Shown here: one piece after another, positions 12,637-24,781 of the stretch
Layout of the letters: each line of letters begins with the position of its first letter
How positions within the stretch are numbered: position 1 is the stretch's first letter
Source: Ursus arctos
Taxonomy: Eukaryota; Chordata; Mammalia; Carnivora; Ursidae
Assembly: GCF_023065955.2 (NCBI RefSeq)
Contig: NW_026622986.1
Location: 14,843,848-14,907,847, forward strand
DNA: 64,000 nt
Reading direction: 5' to 3'
Program-made: the position numbers and the translations under genes
Notes under the pieces: generated by a model
Database searches by the model: none
Seen by the model: only the letters and a program-made list of their open reading frames with translations
What the model was told of the DNA's origin: nothing

Positions 12637-12637
<1 letters not shown>

Positions 12638-12639
12638 AA

Positions 12640-13255
12640 AATAATTTTTATCATACTCTGACTTTTATATCTTACTTTTTTCCTTACCGTTGTATTTTTG
12701 GCATGCGATTCATTTCCCATGCCACCAACAGTTTTTCATAATCATGACCTCAGTAGCTACATCATAATTTTATCTAACTGTTCCTTTCTGTCACTGTCGT
12801 TGGACATTTAGTTTCCAGTTTGAGTTTGTAATATCCTTGGAATGAACATCTTATATCAGTCTTTGCCGTCGTCTCTTACTTTGCTAGTGATGAGGTTAAG
12901 AGGTAGAAAACTTAAGTCTCTTGATAGATATTGCAAGTAGATTTACAGAACGGTTGTGCTCCCAGGTAGAAGTGTATAGGCATTTTCATATGATTCCATC
13001 TTCTGTAACACTGTAGGACCACGTTGATGGTTTTTGGAGGGTTTTGTTTTTGTTTTTTTTTTTTTAGGTGGGGAGGGGCAGAGGGAGAGATTTTTAAGCA
13101 GGCTCCATGCCCAGCACAGAGCCAGACGTGGGGCTCGATCTCACGGCTCTGGAATCATGACCTGAGCTGAAATCAAGAGTCAGACGCTTAACAGACTGAG
13201 CCACCCAGGCACCCCTGTTTTTAATTTTTTTTTTCTGATCAATTTTAGTGTAGTA
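12640..13255 (-). mobile_element. Decayed LINE fragment (L1M-like)
   Basis: TTTCCAGTTTGAGTTTGTAA, GAATGAACATCTTATATCAG and TGATGAGGTTAAGAGGTAG resemble an antisense LINE 3' region. It is interrupted by the Can-SINE at 13044-13216. The family assignment is uncertain. Confidence 0.5.
13044..13216 (-). mobile_element. Can-SINE, somewhat truncated
   Basis: T-rich tail, GGAGGGGCAGAGGGAGAGA (reverse of the CT-rich part), then GAGCCACCCAGGCACCCC. No clear duplication. It sits in decayed LINE-like sequence. Confidence 0.9.
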
Positions 13256-14203
13256 CCTTTTTTCCATGTCCTTCTCTATGTGAAGAGAATATTGTTAGTA
13301 ACAGTCTTAACTAAACTTGAGTTCAGTAAAGTAATTCCCTTCAGAAATCCTTAGCAGAATAGTGTTTTGGAACTTCAGAATCTTTCCTTTATGATTTGAA
13401 AATCTCATGAAATGAGAATTTAGGAACTGATTAACTTCATGTCTAAAAAGATGATTCTAACAGTAAAGTACTGTATTTGGAAAAGAGAGAGGTTTGTTTC
13501 TTGCCCTAAATGATCAATTCTGTCATTGCATGTTTATGATTAACAGATACTTTCTGACAAGCTAGCAGAAGATGAGGAATGGAACTAAAACTGTGTTCCT
13601 TGATTTTGGTAGTTATGTTTAAAAGGCAATAGATGATAAATTCTCAGTAGAGCTCAGATAGGCTTTGACAGTATGGGCAAAATGCTGGTCCTTGTATAAA
13701 TTGTATTGAACTGTGAATATTTGCATGATATAATGCTCTTGTTTTGTTGTATGGCTGTATGCTAAATGTGATTGACCACTACTGTATTCTTTTAACTATG
13801 CATTTAGTAAATGATTTATTTCTTTCCATTCTTTGGTTCTCTCCTGCCTTTAGGAGTTCCATATTTATTAAAATGCAGAAAAGGAAAAAGCAATTAAGCA
13901 GAATTTTAGTACTGATTAATACAGTACTGTACATGGTTTGTGGGAGAAGGACATGATTCTCTGGTCTTTTAGCTAAATAAAAATAAATACATAAATAAGT
14001 TTATGTAAAGCAGATATAAATAATTTTGGCATTCCAGTTCTCAGTCGTTATTTGGTATAAATCTGTTCCTAGTACGCATAGAAGTTGTTCAACAGTCAAA
14101 CCGATAAATTTCTATGAAGTATTTTTCCTGGGTATTTAGTTTGGAATTTTGTTTTCTGTAAAATCTAAATTACCTAAGGTTTTATTAAAAAGAAAATGCT
14201 TGA

Positions 14204-14409
14204 GGGGCACCTGGGTGGCTCAGTAGGGTAAGCTTCCAACTCTTGATTTCCACTTAGGACACGATTGCAGGGTCCTGAGATCCAGCCCTGCATCGTGCTC
14301 TGCAATCAGTGGGGAGTCTGCTTGAGAGTCTCTCTCTTCCTCTGCCTCTTCCCCTGCTCTCTCTTGCTCTCAAATAAATAAATAAATATTTTTTTAAAAA
14401 AAGAAAAAA
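14204..14409 (+). mobile_element. Can-SINE, first of a nested pair
   Basis: Head GGGGCACCTGGGTGGCTCAG and an A-rich tail. The outer 13-bp duplication AGAAAATGCTTGA precedes it (14191-14203) and recurs only after the second SINE (14611-14623). Confidence 0.93.
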
Positions 14410-14610
14410 GGGGCACCTGGGTGGCTCAGCCATTAAGGGTCTTCTTTTGGCTCAGGTCATGATGCCAGGGTACTGGGATTGAGCCCCACATCAGGCTCCC
14501 TGCTTGGTGGGAAGCCTGCTTCTCCCTCTCCCACTCTCCTTGCTTGTGTTCCCTCTCTCGCTGTCTCTCTCTATCAAATAAATAAATAAAATCTTAAAAA
14601 AAAAAAAGAA
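14410..14610 (+). mobile_element. Can-SINE inserted into the tail of another
   Basis: A second complete SINE starts within the A tail of the first. The shared outer duplication shows that it landed in the older copy's tail rather than in unique DNA. Confidence 0.93.
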
Positions 14611-15159
14611 AGAAAATGCTTGAAGTATATAGCAGGTCATTCTTCTTTATGGATTTAAGTATGCCATGTAACATAAGGAGAAAATTTTGTTAGATTAAAT
14701 GAATACTTGAGTTAGTTTAATATGTAGTTTTATTTGCTATTAATAAATGGGCTGATGAACTTTAAAAAAATGCAATATTATTTAGAAGTCCTGAGTATTT
14801 TAAGGTTTAGCAAACATTCTTTATCTGAAAAACTTAGTTCCAGGGAAGTAACTCACAATTTCACTAGAATATATAAGAATCCACGTTTTTGGATAGAGAG
14901 CTGTTTTTTAGAGAAAAGATCTGTACAATTGGAGTGTTATGTTTTATGACTGTGGGAAAGTCACTTTACTTCTCTGAGCCTCATTTTTAAAAAATGTAAA
15001 TTTATTGCTTCTTAGAGTTGTCGTAACAGTTAAATATGGCAACACTGACATCACGTGGGTGAGGCTCTGTAAATGCTCACTGGATGTTATTTGAACTTCT
15101 AGCATCATTTATCCTCATATTTAACTGTAGTTAATACTTGAAGAATTTTTGATATAATG

Positions 15160-15368
15160 TATTTTTTTTAAGGATTTTATTTATTTAGGGGGGAGAGAGA
15201 GAGAGCGTGCACCTGCAAGAGTGGGGAGGGGCAGAGAGAGAGGGAGAGAGGCAAGCAGACTCCTCGCTGAGCTCGGAGCCCGATGGGACATGGGGCTTGA
15301 TCCAGGACCCTGGATCACGACCTGAGCCAAAGTCAGACGCTAAACCGCCTGAGCCGCACAGGCGCCCC
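15160..15368 (-). mobile_element. Can-SINE
   Basis: AAGGATTTTATTTATT tail at left, a long GA-rich stretch, and GAGCCGCACAGGCGCCCC at right. No convincing duplication. Confidence 0.92.
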
Positions 15369-15949
15369 AAAGATGCATCTTGAAGTAGAACTGTTTCCGC
15401 TCTATAAAGTGGAATTTAGGCTTTTGTTTGTTTAGGAAACAACCCTGCAATGTGTGCCGTGTGTGCAAAATACTTTATAAAAACATTTTCCATTTGATTT
15501 CTATTTCTCTAAAGCCAAAGCCATAATATTTTTTTAAATGAGAGATGAGTTTTAAATATTTCCAGAGATAGCACTAGGGGAGTACGAGTGCAACTTTGAG
15601 GGGGAAATAGTGAACGAAGTCTGTGTGTGTTCAGAGGGAGATAGTCTCATAAACCATATGTCCCTCTTGGTGAAGTAGGATGATAAGAATAAACTATGAT
15701 AGTGTCTGCTTATGGCCTTCGTCCAGATCAGATTTCTGAATTACATATTGAAATTTACTATATTAACAAGCCATCTTCTGGCATTAAATGATAAGGGTAA
15801 ATACCATAAAGAAATCATCTAAACAGTATGTACACCTATGTAAATGCCTTTATGAAAGCAGGTAAATCCTATGTAAATACTTGAAAGAAACTGGTATAAA
15901 AGATAAATGATATCCTTCCAGTGGGGAGATGTTCTTAGAGCCTTTTTTT

Positions 15950-16078
15950 TTTTTCGAAACTGTAATAGCAAAATAATGGGAAAAAGCCCTATTTCCATTT
16001 ATAGGGTAATGGGTAAATAAGATGTGCTATATTCACAATGGAATTTTATACATCAGTGGAAATCAGTGAACTGCATCA
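15950..16078 (+). mobile_element. L1M ORF2-end fragment
   Basis: GGGTAATGGGTAAATAAGATG and ACAATGGAATTTTATACATC are a decayed sense-strand L1 ORF2 C-terminal region. Confidence 0.6.
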
Positions 16079-17535
16079 GAGATTGGGTAGCTATTCATCA
16101 GCCCTTTCCTCCTCTTTCTGGCCAATAGTTTAGTCACATTCTCCAGCCTCCCTTAATTACTTTAATGAATATTTTAAATAACAGAATTAGAAAGTAATGT
16201 CAGAGACCGTTAAAGAAAAAAAAATGGACACAGAAAATATGCCAGTTAGATTCAGTTATACCTGCTTCTGGAATCAGAGTAGTAAGGAGGGATTCCTTCA
16301 AATTATAAGGAAAGTTTTACAAATGCCAGATGGCACATGAGAATTTTCATTCCAGGTATTATTTTGAGAGTGATTTCTCTGTTTTAGCAACTGAACTCAG
16401 ACTTTTCCGCTGTTATCATGAAGACTTTTTTTTTTAATTAGTCACAAGGAGGACCAAGGGGGGAATTAAATAAGTGTCATCTAAACCCATCAGCAGTGCT
16501 GATAAAACAGCTCAGAGAATATACCCAGGAAACGGGCCTGAATGGATCATTGATTTTGAAGAGAGGTATATTCTGATTTTTACCCTCCTATCATTTTTTG
16601 AGACTTATAATATTGTTACTAGGTTATATGTGTCATAAATAAATTAGAAATAACTTTTCAAAGTCATAATAGTAGTTTAAACTTTTAAAAATTTCTAGAA
16701 ATTTCACACCATTCTTTCTAATATTTTAATTTACTAAAGATTTTAAAATAGCTATCTTTTATGAAGGTGAAGTTGTAAAATTGAGCAATTAAGAATTTGT
16801 GTCTTTGAAATACTGGGATCTGAAAATCAGAGAGAAAGAGACAGAAGTGAGGAAAGTGCATCTAGATAAAAAACTACATTAAAAACCAGAACTCTGAATA
16901 GGAAAGGAAATCACATAAAAAAATACTAGCTGATTCAAAATAATCGTAAATGAAACCATTTAGGAACAGCGGCAGAAAGGACCCCTATCAACAGTCAGCC
17001 GAGATAGAAGATATTATAGGAGTGTCCAAGTAAATAATAAACTTAAAAATTTAAGGGTTATATTTTAAAAATTAAGTCCAAGTGTTTAATTTGAAATATT
17101 TTAGACTAAAGTCATCTAGGTTTTTCAGTTTCTTTGGTCATCTCTTTTATCTCTGAAATATTAAAATATCTGTCGAAAACTAGAATTAATTCTTAGAAAA
17201 CCACATTTAGGTACACCTAATATTCAACATCACAGTAGTTCCAATTGTTATCCTGGATGGGCAAAAAAACAAACAACAAAACAACTTTAGAACTCTATGC
17301 CCAGAAGCTGCAAGTAAAGGGTTGCTAAGCATACTTAGCATATAAAAAAACTATTCAAGAGTCTTAGCTCAATGGGAATTTAAACAAACAAACAAACCTC
17401 TAAAGACATATTTCCACATATGTTGAAAAATTTTGCGTATCAAGGAAGCCCAGTATGTGAGGAATAATTCCTTATAAGATTAACTCTGTGGTATTAGGAC
17501 TATAGAGGAGATACTTTAAAAATAAGCAACATCTA

Positions 17536-17745
17536 GGTGTGCCCGAGTGGCTTACCCAGTTAAGCATCCTACTCTTGGTCTGGGCTCAGGTCATGATCTC
17601 AGGGTCATGAGATTGAGCTCCAAGTTGGGCATGGAGCTTGTTTGGGATTCTCTCTCCTCTGCCTCTTCCCCTCCCGTGTGCTTTGTCTCTTTTGCTCTAA
17701 TTCATAAATAAATAAATACATACATACATAAATAAAAGCAGTATC
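17536..17745 (+). mobile_element. Can-SINE, old and diverged
   Basis: Head GGTGTGCCCGAGTGGCTTA with changes, GGTCATGATCTCAGGGTCATGAG in the middle, and a tail of (AAAT/ACAT) repeats. Possible duplication AGCAACATCT/AGCAGTATCT. Confidence 0.88.
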
Positions 17746-17774
17746 TAAATGATCATTATGGTTTCCTTTCTGCT

Positions 17775-17890
17775 CATGACAGAGCAGAAAGAGTCGGCTA
17801 GCTCTGTCACTTACTAGCTGTTTGCTTTTGACAGATTACTCAACCCCTGTGAACCCTTTCTCCATCAGACTTGCTGTGATGTATGTAAAC
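17775..17890 (+). mobile_element. MIR fragment
   Basis: CTCTGTCACTTACTAGCTG and CAGATTACTCAACCCCTGTG match the MIR core. Confidence 0.6.
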
Positions 17891-18049
17891 CTCTAGGAGA
17901 AAGTTTAATGGATGTTCAAGAGTTTGTTTTTTCCTTCAGACAAAACTGCGTTTTATATGCTGTTCTCCTGAGTATCTGAAAAGTGTTTTCATGTACATTT
18001 TGGAAATAAGCCATTAGTTATTGGTCACCTCTGTGGGTTTTTTTAAAAA

Positions 18050-18280
18050 CAGTTATCTAGTGCTTAGTATGTGTGACGTACTGTTTTAAACACTTTATAA
18101 ACTTTAACTCATTTAATCTCATAAGAAGCATGTGAAATAGGCACTATTGTTATTATCCTCATAGTAAAGATGAGGCACTGAGGCACAGGTATGTTAGGGA
18201 ACTTGCCAAGGCCCACAGCTGAAGAATCAAGGACGCAGGTAGACTGGCTCCCAAGGCCATGCTTGTCCCCCCTGCGCATG
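18050..18280 (-). mobile_element. MIR
   Basis: TTAACTCATTTAATCTCATAA, AAAGATGAGGCACTGAGGC, GGGAACTTGCCAAGGCCCAC. Confidence 0.85.
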
Positions 18281-18626
18281 ACATCTCCCTAAGTAAGGAA
18301 AGAAAAAACATCAAGCCTGATGACAGTCGTAACTATGAGAACGCTTTAAATATGTAAAAGGAAAGCAAAATCTCAGGGCGCAGACATTTGAATCTTGTGT
18401 TGTTTTCTCAGCAAGTGACATCTTAAAAAGGCATTACTTCAGTTTTAAAATGTCTAGTCCTAAAATAAGGAAGAAAATCTTATTTTAAACAACTGGTACT
18501 ACTAACATTGTCAGTGGTAAGATGAAATAAAACATTTTCAAAGAAGTAGGAGAGGGCTCATAATCTTAGGTATATGGTAGAGTCAATATTAGAATATTTT
18601 AAAGGGAACACAATATGAATGCTTTT

Positions 18627-18828
18627 TTTTTTTTTAAGATTTTATTTATTTATTTGATAGAGGGAGAGACAGCCGGTGAGAGAGGGAATACAAGCAGGGG
18701 GAGTGGGAGAGGAAGAAGCAGGCTTCCCAGCGGAGCATGGAGCCCGATGTGGGGCTCGATCCCAGGACCCTGGGATCACACCCTGAGCCGAAGGCAGACG
18801 CTTAACCACTGAGCCACCCAGGCACCCC
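18627..18828 (-). mobile_element. Can-SINE (young)
   Basis: AAGATTTTATTTATTTATTT to GAGCCACCCAGGCACCCC. Duplication CAATATGAATGCTTT on both sides (from about 18611 and 18829). Confidence 0.95.
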
Positions 18829-19024
18829 AATATGAATGCTTTTGTAAGCTTTATCATGAATGATTCCTGGAATATACTAGGAAGCTATCTCTATTCTACT
18901 TAAAGTATAAGTTGTTACAAAAGATAGCTGGGGGTTTATGTATTTATTGCGTGTACATTCTTTCACAACTCTAGTGTTTAGTTTCATGACAGCCCAGGAT
19001 AACATTTAGACTTTGTACTTTTTA

Positions 19025-19235
19025 CCTGAGCTTTTTAAAAATATCTTTACTGAAGTATAATTTACATACTATAAAACTCACCTACTATTGTAAGTGTACA
19101 TTTCAATTGTACTAAATTTATACAGCTGTGAAACTTTGATCACAGTCTACTTTTAGAACATTTCCATTATCCTAAAAAGTTCCCTCGTGCCGGTTCGCAT
19201 TCTCTTCTGTGAGGTTTTAATTTCCTTTATTGATA
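19025..19235 (-). mobile_element. L1M 3' end
   Basis: TTTACTGAAGTATAATTTACA and TTCCATTATCCTAAAAAGTTC are typical of antisense old L1 3' UTRs. Confidence 0.78.
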
Positions 19236-20214
19236 CGTGATTGTTTACTCCTTACACCTTGTTCCACTCCTTTAGGTTGCTTTGTCTAATGGTTATATCT
19301 GGGTTTTGTGGAGTTAGTTTCTGTCCTTTATTTTGGCTTCTTTTAACCTTGAGTTATTATTTATTCAATCAAGTGACCTTGTTATGGAGTCTTTTCAGGG
19401 GATCAAATGACAGTTCTTAATCCACAGGAATTTAACTGCTATTGTTCTAGTCGCTGTTTTACTCTTTGCATCTGATGCCGTTGGTACATGAATGGGTGCT
19501 CATGGTGGGGAGGTGAGACGCGTGGAGAGGGGCATGGATTAGGGGTCTTCTTAGTGGAGGGATCTGTAACTGCTGTGTCCTTCACTGTGTGCCTGTGGTT
19601 TGCCCTTCTCATAAAATTCAACAGATCAAATGGCTCTGTGGGTAAGTAGAAGGAAGAGTGGAGAAGGCGCATATGTGTATTTGTTTTCGTCTCCTCCTTC
19701 TATGTGGAAAGAAGTATAACCCTCCCTTCTGGCCTGTAGGGAAAAGATAGGCTGGAGAAGATTCAGTGTCACGTTCTGGGAAGACAAAATAGCAGAAACA
19801 ACAGAACAGTGTTGCATTCAACAATCTTAAAAAGTTTGTAGGGACCAAAAAAGAAATTGCTCGTTCTCTTCATCCCGTCCTCACCATTTTAGTGAAGAAC
19901 TCAGTGGAACAAGACATAGCAGGCTTAGTTCAGAACTTGAAGCATGAAATCATAATACAAGAGGGTTATCTCTATATTCAAAGGAAAAAGAAAAGAAAAC
20001 TTGAATATATTTGGGAGGTGTAGGGCCAGATCATAATAATGTACTCAATATAAAATTAATACATGTACAATTTTTAAAACACTATATTTGGAGTCCTACA
20101 GGAAAGTGAAATTTAAAAATACAGTAAATTAGATCAAAGAGCTATTGGGGAGAAGAATTGTGCAGGCTACAGAATAAAAGAGATGAAAAATAATATGACA
20201 CAGAGGAGATATTC

Positions 20215-20345
20215 TAGCTTCAGATTCGGGAAACCATGATTTTAATTCTTGCCCCGATACTAGCCAGCAATAATCTCAGATAAATCACTTAACTAATCTG
20301 GGCCTCAGTTTCCCCACGTGTAACATGAAAGAGTTTATTGATCTT
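20215..20345 (+). mobile_element. MIR
   Basis: AATCACTTAACTAATCTGGG followed by CCTCAGTTTCCCCACGTG. Confidence 0.75.
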
Positions 20346-20369
20346 AAGCCTTGAAGAATCTTTTGTGCT

Positions 20370-21312
20370 TTTCAATTATATAATGAGATGGCAACACATG
20401 AAAAGATGTTCGTTATTAGCTATTGGGGAAATGCAAATTTTAATCACAGTACCTATCACTGCACACCTGTAATAATGGCTAAAATAAAAAATTATGACAG
20501 TACCAAATGCCATCGAGGAAGCAAAGAAACTAGATCACTCATACATCCTGGGAATGTAAAATCATATATTCACTCTGGAAAACAGTTTGGCATTTTCTTA
20601 CTAAGCTAAACGTGCAGTTACCCTGGGACCCAGCAGGTGCGCCTCTTGGACATTTGTCTCAGAGAAATGGAAATTATGTTCACACAAAACCTGTATATGA
20701 ATGTTTATAACCTGTTTATTCATAGTAGCCCCAAACTAGAAACAACGGATATGTCCTTTAAAAACAACCTGTGGCCATCCGTACCAGGGAGTACTCCTCA
20801 GCAACGAAAAGGAGGAGCTGTTGACACGTGCGGCAATGTGGCTGAATCTCCAGAGAACTATGCCGAGTGAAAAGAGGCAGTCCCAAAGTTTACTGACTAT
20901 ATCATTCCACGTATATAACATCCTTGAAACGACAAAATGATAGAAATATGGAACAGAGTAGTGGTTGCCTAAGGTCGGGGACTGGGTGAGGGGGGAAGGG
21001 AGAGGGTGAATTTGATTATGAAAGGGTCACAGGAGAGATCATATGGTGATGGAACTCTTCTATTTCTTGAATATTGTAGTGAATATACAAACCTGCACAA
21101 GTGATAAAACCTCAGCGTAGAACTGAACATAAACAGGATAGGAGTAAAACGACTCCGGGTGAGATGAATGGATGGTATCCATGCCATTACCCTGTTGTGA
21201 TATATACTGTAGTTTTCCAGGATGTTACTATTGAGGGAAATTGCATAAGGATTAAGGAGATTCCTCTGTGTTATTTCTTACAAATGCATGTGAATCTATA
21301 ATTATCTCAAAA
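20370..21312 (+). mobile_element. L1M fragment, ORF2 end and 3' UTR
   Basis: Sense L1: GGGGAAATGCAAATTTTAATC, TGGAAAACAGTTTGGCATTT, GAGTAGTGGTTGCCTAAGG. A relic frame of 73 codons (20388-20609) corresponds to the L1 ORF2 C-terminal region with many changes. Not functional. Confidence 0.85.
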
Positions 21313-21349
21313 TAAGAAGCTTAATTTAGATACAAATTATGTATATTTT

Positions 21350-21430
21350 ATTTACCCTTGTATCCTCACTGGGTGGAACATGTTGGATACATAGTAGGTG
21401 CTCAGTATTTATTCACCGAATAAATTGAGG
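21350..21430 (+). mobile_element. L2 3' end (short)
   Basis: ACATAGTAGGTGCTCAGTAT with a TTATTCACCGAATAAA-type end. Confidence 0.6.
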
Positions 21431-21755
21431 GGGAGGGCTTGTGTGCATGTATACAAGATTCCCTCATTTGATTCACAAAAGGTGGATCCAGTCACCACTT
21501 CAATCTTTTAACTATATGGGTAATTCAGCCCAGAATAATGACCTTTATCCTGTAAACTTTAATCATATGATCACTGTGAAACTCAGCTTGATTCTCCCGT
21601 GCTGACATTTGCTGTTACTCCTTCTTTCTAGCAGAATCCCTAACTCCTAGAAGGAAGGATAAACTAAAATGCATTTATGACAAATTAGTTTAAAATGCAC
21701 AGTCTTCATAGATGGCTTCAGTCTTGATTATGGTAGCTGTTAAGTCTTAAAGTCT

Positions 21756-22150
21756 TGTACTGCAAGTATACCAAGTTTGTTCTTTTTCAAATTTGTTTTG
21801 GCTATTTGGATTCTTTTCATCTTAAAGTGAATTTTAGAAACAGCTTGCTGACTTCTGGGATTTTGACTGGGATTTCATTGAGTTTCTAGATCAATTTGGG
21901 GAGCGTTGACATTATAGCAATAGTGAATCTTCTGAATCATGAACATTGTATATCTTTCAATTTATTTAGATATTCTTTTAATCTCTCAGCAGTGTTTTGG
22001 AGTTTCAGTAAATAGGCCTTGCAAATCTTTTGTCCTTAAGTATTTCATATTTGAACGGTATTTTAAAATTTTTTCAGGACCATTTGCTTATTGTTAGTAT
22101 GTAGAAATACGGTTGATTTTTGTGTAGTGCATGCTACTCTCTTTTACATG
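21756..22150 (-). mobile_element. L1M ORF2 fragment
   Basis: TTGGCTATTTGGATTCTTTTC, GATTTCATTGAGTTTCTAGA and AACATTGTATATCTTTCAAT are antisense old L1 coding sequence. Confidence 0.8.
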
Positions 22151-22535
22151 CTATTGAGTAGAACTTGGTCACCGCTGCCCTCGCTGCAAGTTTGGCTGGA
22201 GAATGTTACCATCTAGCTATCTTTTCAGAAAGAAGAGAAAATGAAATTAATGAATAGCTAACTAGTAACAGTCCAAATGTTGACTATGTGATGAAAATAT
22301 TCAGGATTTAGAAGTCTCTCATTTATTTTCTTTGTAGTATAATACATTTTTTATCATGCAAAAATTGCTTTCAAGAGCATTTTTAAGTTTTAACACCTCC
22401 ATATGAAGCAAATCATTGTGAAGGAATAGATAGGTTCACTAGTGAAACATAATAAAAAATAAAATTAAATTAAGCACATTCCAGTATTTGCTGTTTGATA
22501 AAGGTGACATTTCGGAACTGCTGAGATGAACTTGG

Positions 22536-23510
22536 AGTTGTAATTTAATACAAAATCTTAGGAGCAATGCGGATGTAAGTTTGAGATACTAATCTATTAG
22601 ATTGGGGAGATATCTGGGCTAGAGATAAAAATTGGGAGTCATCTGTACATAATTGGAGTTTAAAGCATGAGACTAGATGAAATCACCAAAAGACAAAGTA
22701 GAGCTAGAAAAGTCCATGGACTGAGCCCTGGGTATTCCCAGGTTCAGAAGTTTAGCAGGTGAAGTAGTAACAAGGAAGACAGATGGAGTAGACTGTGAGT
22801 TAGGAATAAAATCAGAATGGAAAGTCAAATGGAGAAAAATTTTCAAGAAGAACAGAGTGATCCTTGAGCCAATTGATATGTCACATAAGACAAGAACGGA
22901 AAATGGATTGCTCGGTTTAGCAGTGTGGAAGCCATTGATGACGTTGACCAGAGCAGTATCAGGGAATTGTGGAGACAAGGGGATCCAAGAGAAAATGGGA
23001 GGAAAAGAATTGGAGAGAGCAACCACAGTCAACTTTCAAGGAATTTTGCTCTAAAGGATCAGCAGACAAACATGCTGGTAGCTGGAGAGGGCTATGTGGT
23101 TCCATGGTTTTGTGGTTATTGTTGTTTTAAAATTAAAGAATTCACAAAATGTGTGTGTGCTGATAGGATTGCAGTGGAGAAGATAGGTGATGTGAAAGAG
23201 AGGGGAGAATTGTGGGAACCACATCTTTGACTATTAGGAGGGATCTAGTACACAGGTAGGGGCCTAGAAGAATGAGCCATTGGAGCAGGATTGTAACGGG
23301 AAGAAAGGTGGGAGAACATGGACCCCGCTGCAGGTGGTAGGTGGGTAGGGAGTAGATACGGCAGTGATGAAGTTCTCATCTCATGCCTCCTGTTTCTTCA
23401 GTGTAATAGAAAGCAGGGTCATTAGCTACAAGTGAGGATGGGGGAGAAGGGAAGAAGTAGTCATCTAGCGTGAATGGACTGGAGAGGACTGTATTATTGA
23501 CAGACAACAC
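22536..23510 (-). mobile_element. L2 (LINE2) reverse-transcriptase remnant
   Basis: The minus strand translates into a decayed L2/CR1-type reverse transcriptase. A 119-codon open stretch at 22673-23032 keeps spaced matches to the fingers/palm region (for example SFPPIFSWIPLSPQFPDTAL and FSVLVLCDISIGSRITLF), with the catalytic aspartates and surrounding motifs largely eroded. Ancient and non-functional. Homology continues weakly to the right. Confidence 0.8.
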
Positions 23511-23935
23511 TGAAAGGCTCCCTTGAGGTTGATGGAGAGTGAAAGCAGCTTAGTTTTTTGTTTTTTTTTTTAAAACTCATGTTCGGCTGCCTGGGTACAG
23601 GTCCAGGGTAGGCAATGTTAATTATTTATCCAGCATTAGCTTTTGTCAGGCGACTTTGAGGAAGTATGAGAAAGGCAAAGGAGCGAATTGAAGCTAGCTT
23701 ACGAGGGAAGTGAGAACGTGGGGTGGTGAGGGACAGGGAGGAGGTGGGAGGGGCAGCGCCAGATTCCAGATTTAGAAGAGCTGAGGAATGAGAGAGAATG
23801 AAGAGTGGGATCTTTGATTTGAAAGTGGAGAAGGTTTTCAGTTACGATCAGATGAAAACCAAGAGTGGAGGAGAGGAGATCAAAATACTGGGTGGCCAGG
23901 ATAGTGGAAGGATTATCTATGTGGATACTGAATTT

Positions 23936-24170
23936 GTGCTCAGAACTTGAGCTATTAGTTTCTAATTATCTTTTGTTTCTGTTGGACTCTGGTAACAGTT
24001 TTAGTGTTCTTACTTAGTAAGAGTTTCATGTCTCTTCTTCCATAGTTTCTGTTTCGTGGTGTTAGCCTCATTCCTTCTATTGCATTTTAAATTTTAGCCA
24101 TTGTATTTCCCATTTCCAAGAGCTCTTTCTTGCTTCTGATTAACTTCCATAGCATCCCTTTCTAGGAAAA
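23936..24170 (-). mobile_element. Possible L1M fragment
   Basis: CCATTTCCAAGAGCTCTTTCTTG and TTTTCTTACTTAGTAAGAG-like stretches resemble antisense old L1. Weak call. Confidence 0.4.
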
Positions 24171-24347
24171 AAAAAAAATAGTTTTTGACGATCTGCATGC
24201 TTTGTTATAATACAAAGAATATGATTCTTTTTTCTCCCTTCCGTTTATATCTGCGCTCAGGTTACTACATTTTTACATATCATTTTTTTTTAAGTGAGAA
24301 AGTATATTGAGTTATCGAGTTAACTTTTAAATTTCTTTTTATTTTAG

Positions 24348-24756
<409 letters not shown>

Positions 24757-24781
24757 GATGAAGAAAATGGCAACAGAGGAG
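24757..24781 (+). CDS. ARHGAP21: ARHGAP21 25-nt microexon within PDZ insert
   Basis: A 25-nt exon preceded by an uninterrupted T tract and TGTAG, with donor GTATGC (non-consensus at +4 to +6). It encodes DEENGNRG plus the first base of a Gly codon (phase 0 to 1), completed by GA at 50349. The residues continue exactly from SYK in the previous exon to GKQRNR in the next, as expected for ARHGAP21. They lie in the acidic, polar loop between PDZ strands. The exon is not a multiple of three. If it is skipped, the reading frame shifts and meets TAA at 51974-51976 in the fourth exon of the window, so inclusion should be needed for full-length protein. It is separated from its 5' neighbour by only 229 bp and from its 3' neighbour by 25.6 kb. 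Confidence 0.93.

Larger units (their letters stand above)
1..24347 (+). other. ARHGAP21 intron, 3' portion
   Basis: No coding exon was found in this 24.3-kb stretch; open frames are short and unsupported. It ends in the acceptor at 24346-24347. Repeats are listed separately. Stretches where I recognise nothing: 241-1050, 1800-2480, 3200-4680, 5261-6055, 8544-9860, 11546-12605, 13240-14190, 14624-15159, 15369-15945, 16080-17530, 18281-18610, 18845-19020, 19231-20210, 21431-21755, 22151-22535 and 23510-23935. Some of these are probably repeats too decayed to name by eye. A slightly GC-rich, CpG-containing patch near 640-720 is too small for a CpG-island promoter. Confidence 0.8.

Noticed and set aside
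23565..23605. T run followed by GGCTGCCTGGGTACAG as a Can-SINE
   Set aside because: Resembles the head only over a few bases; no tRNA-like continuation or tail.
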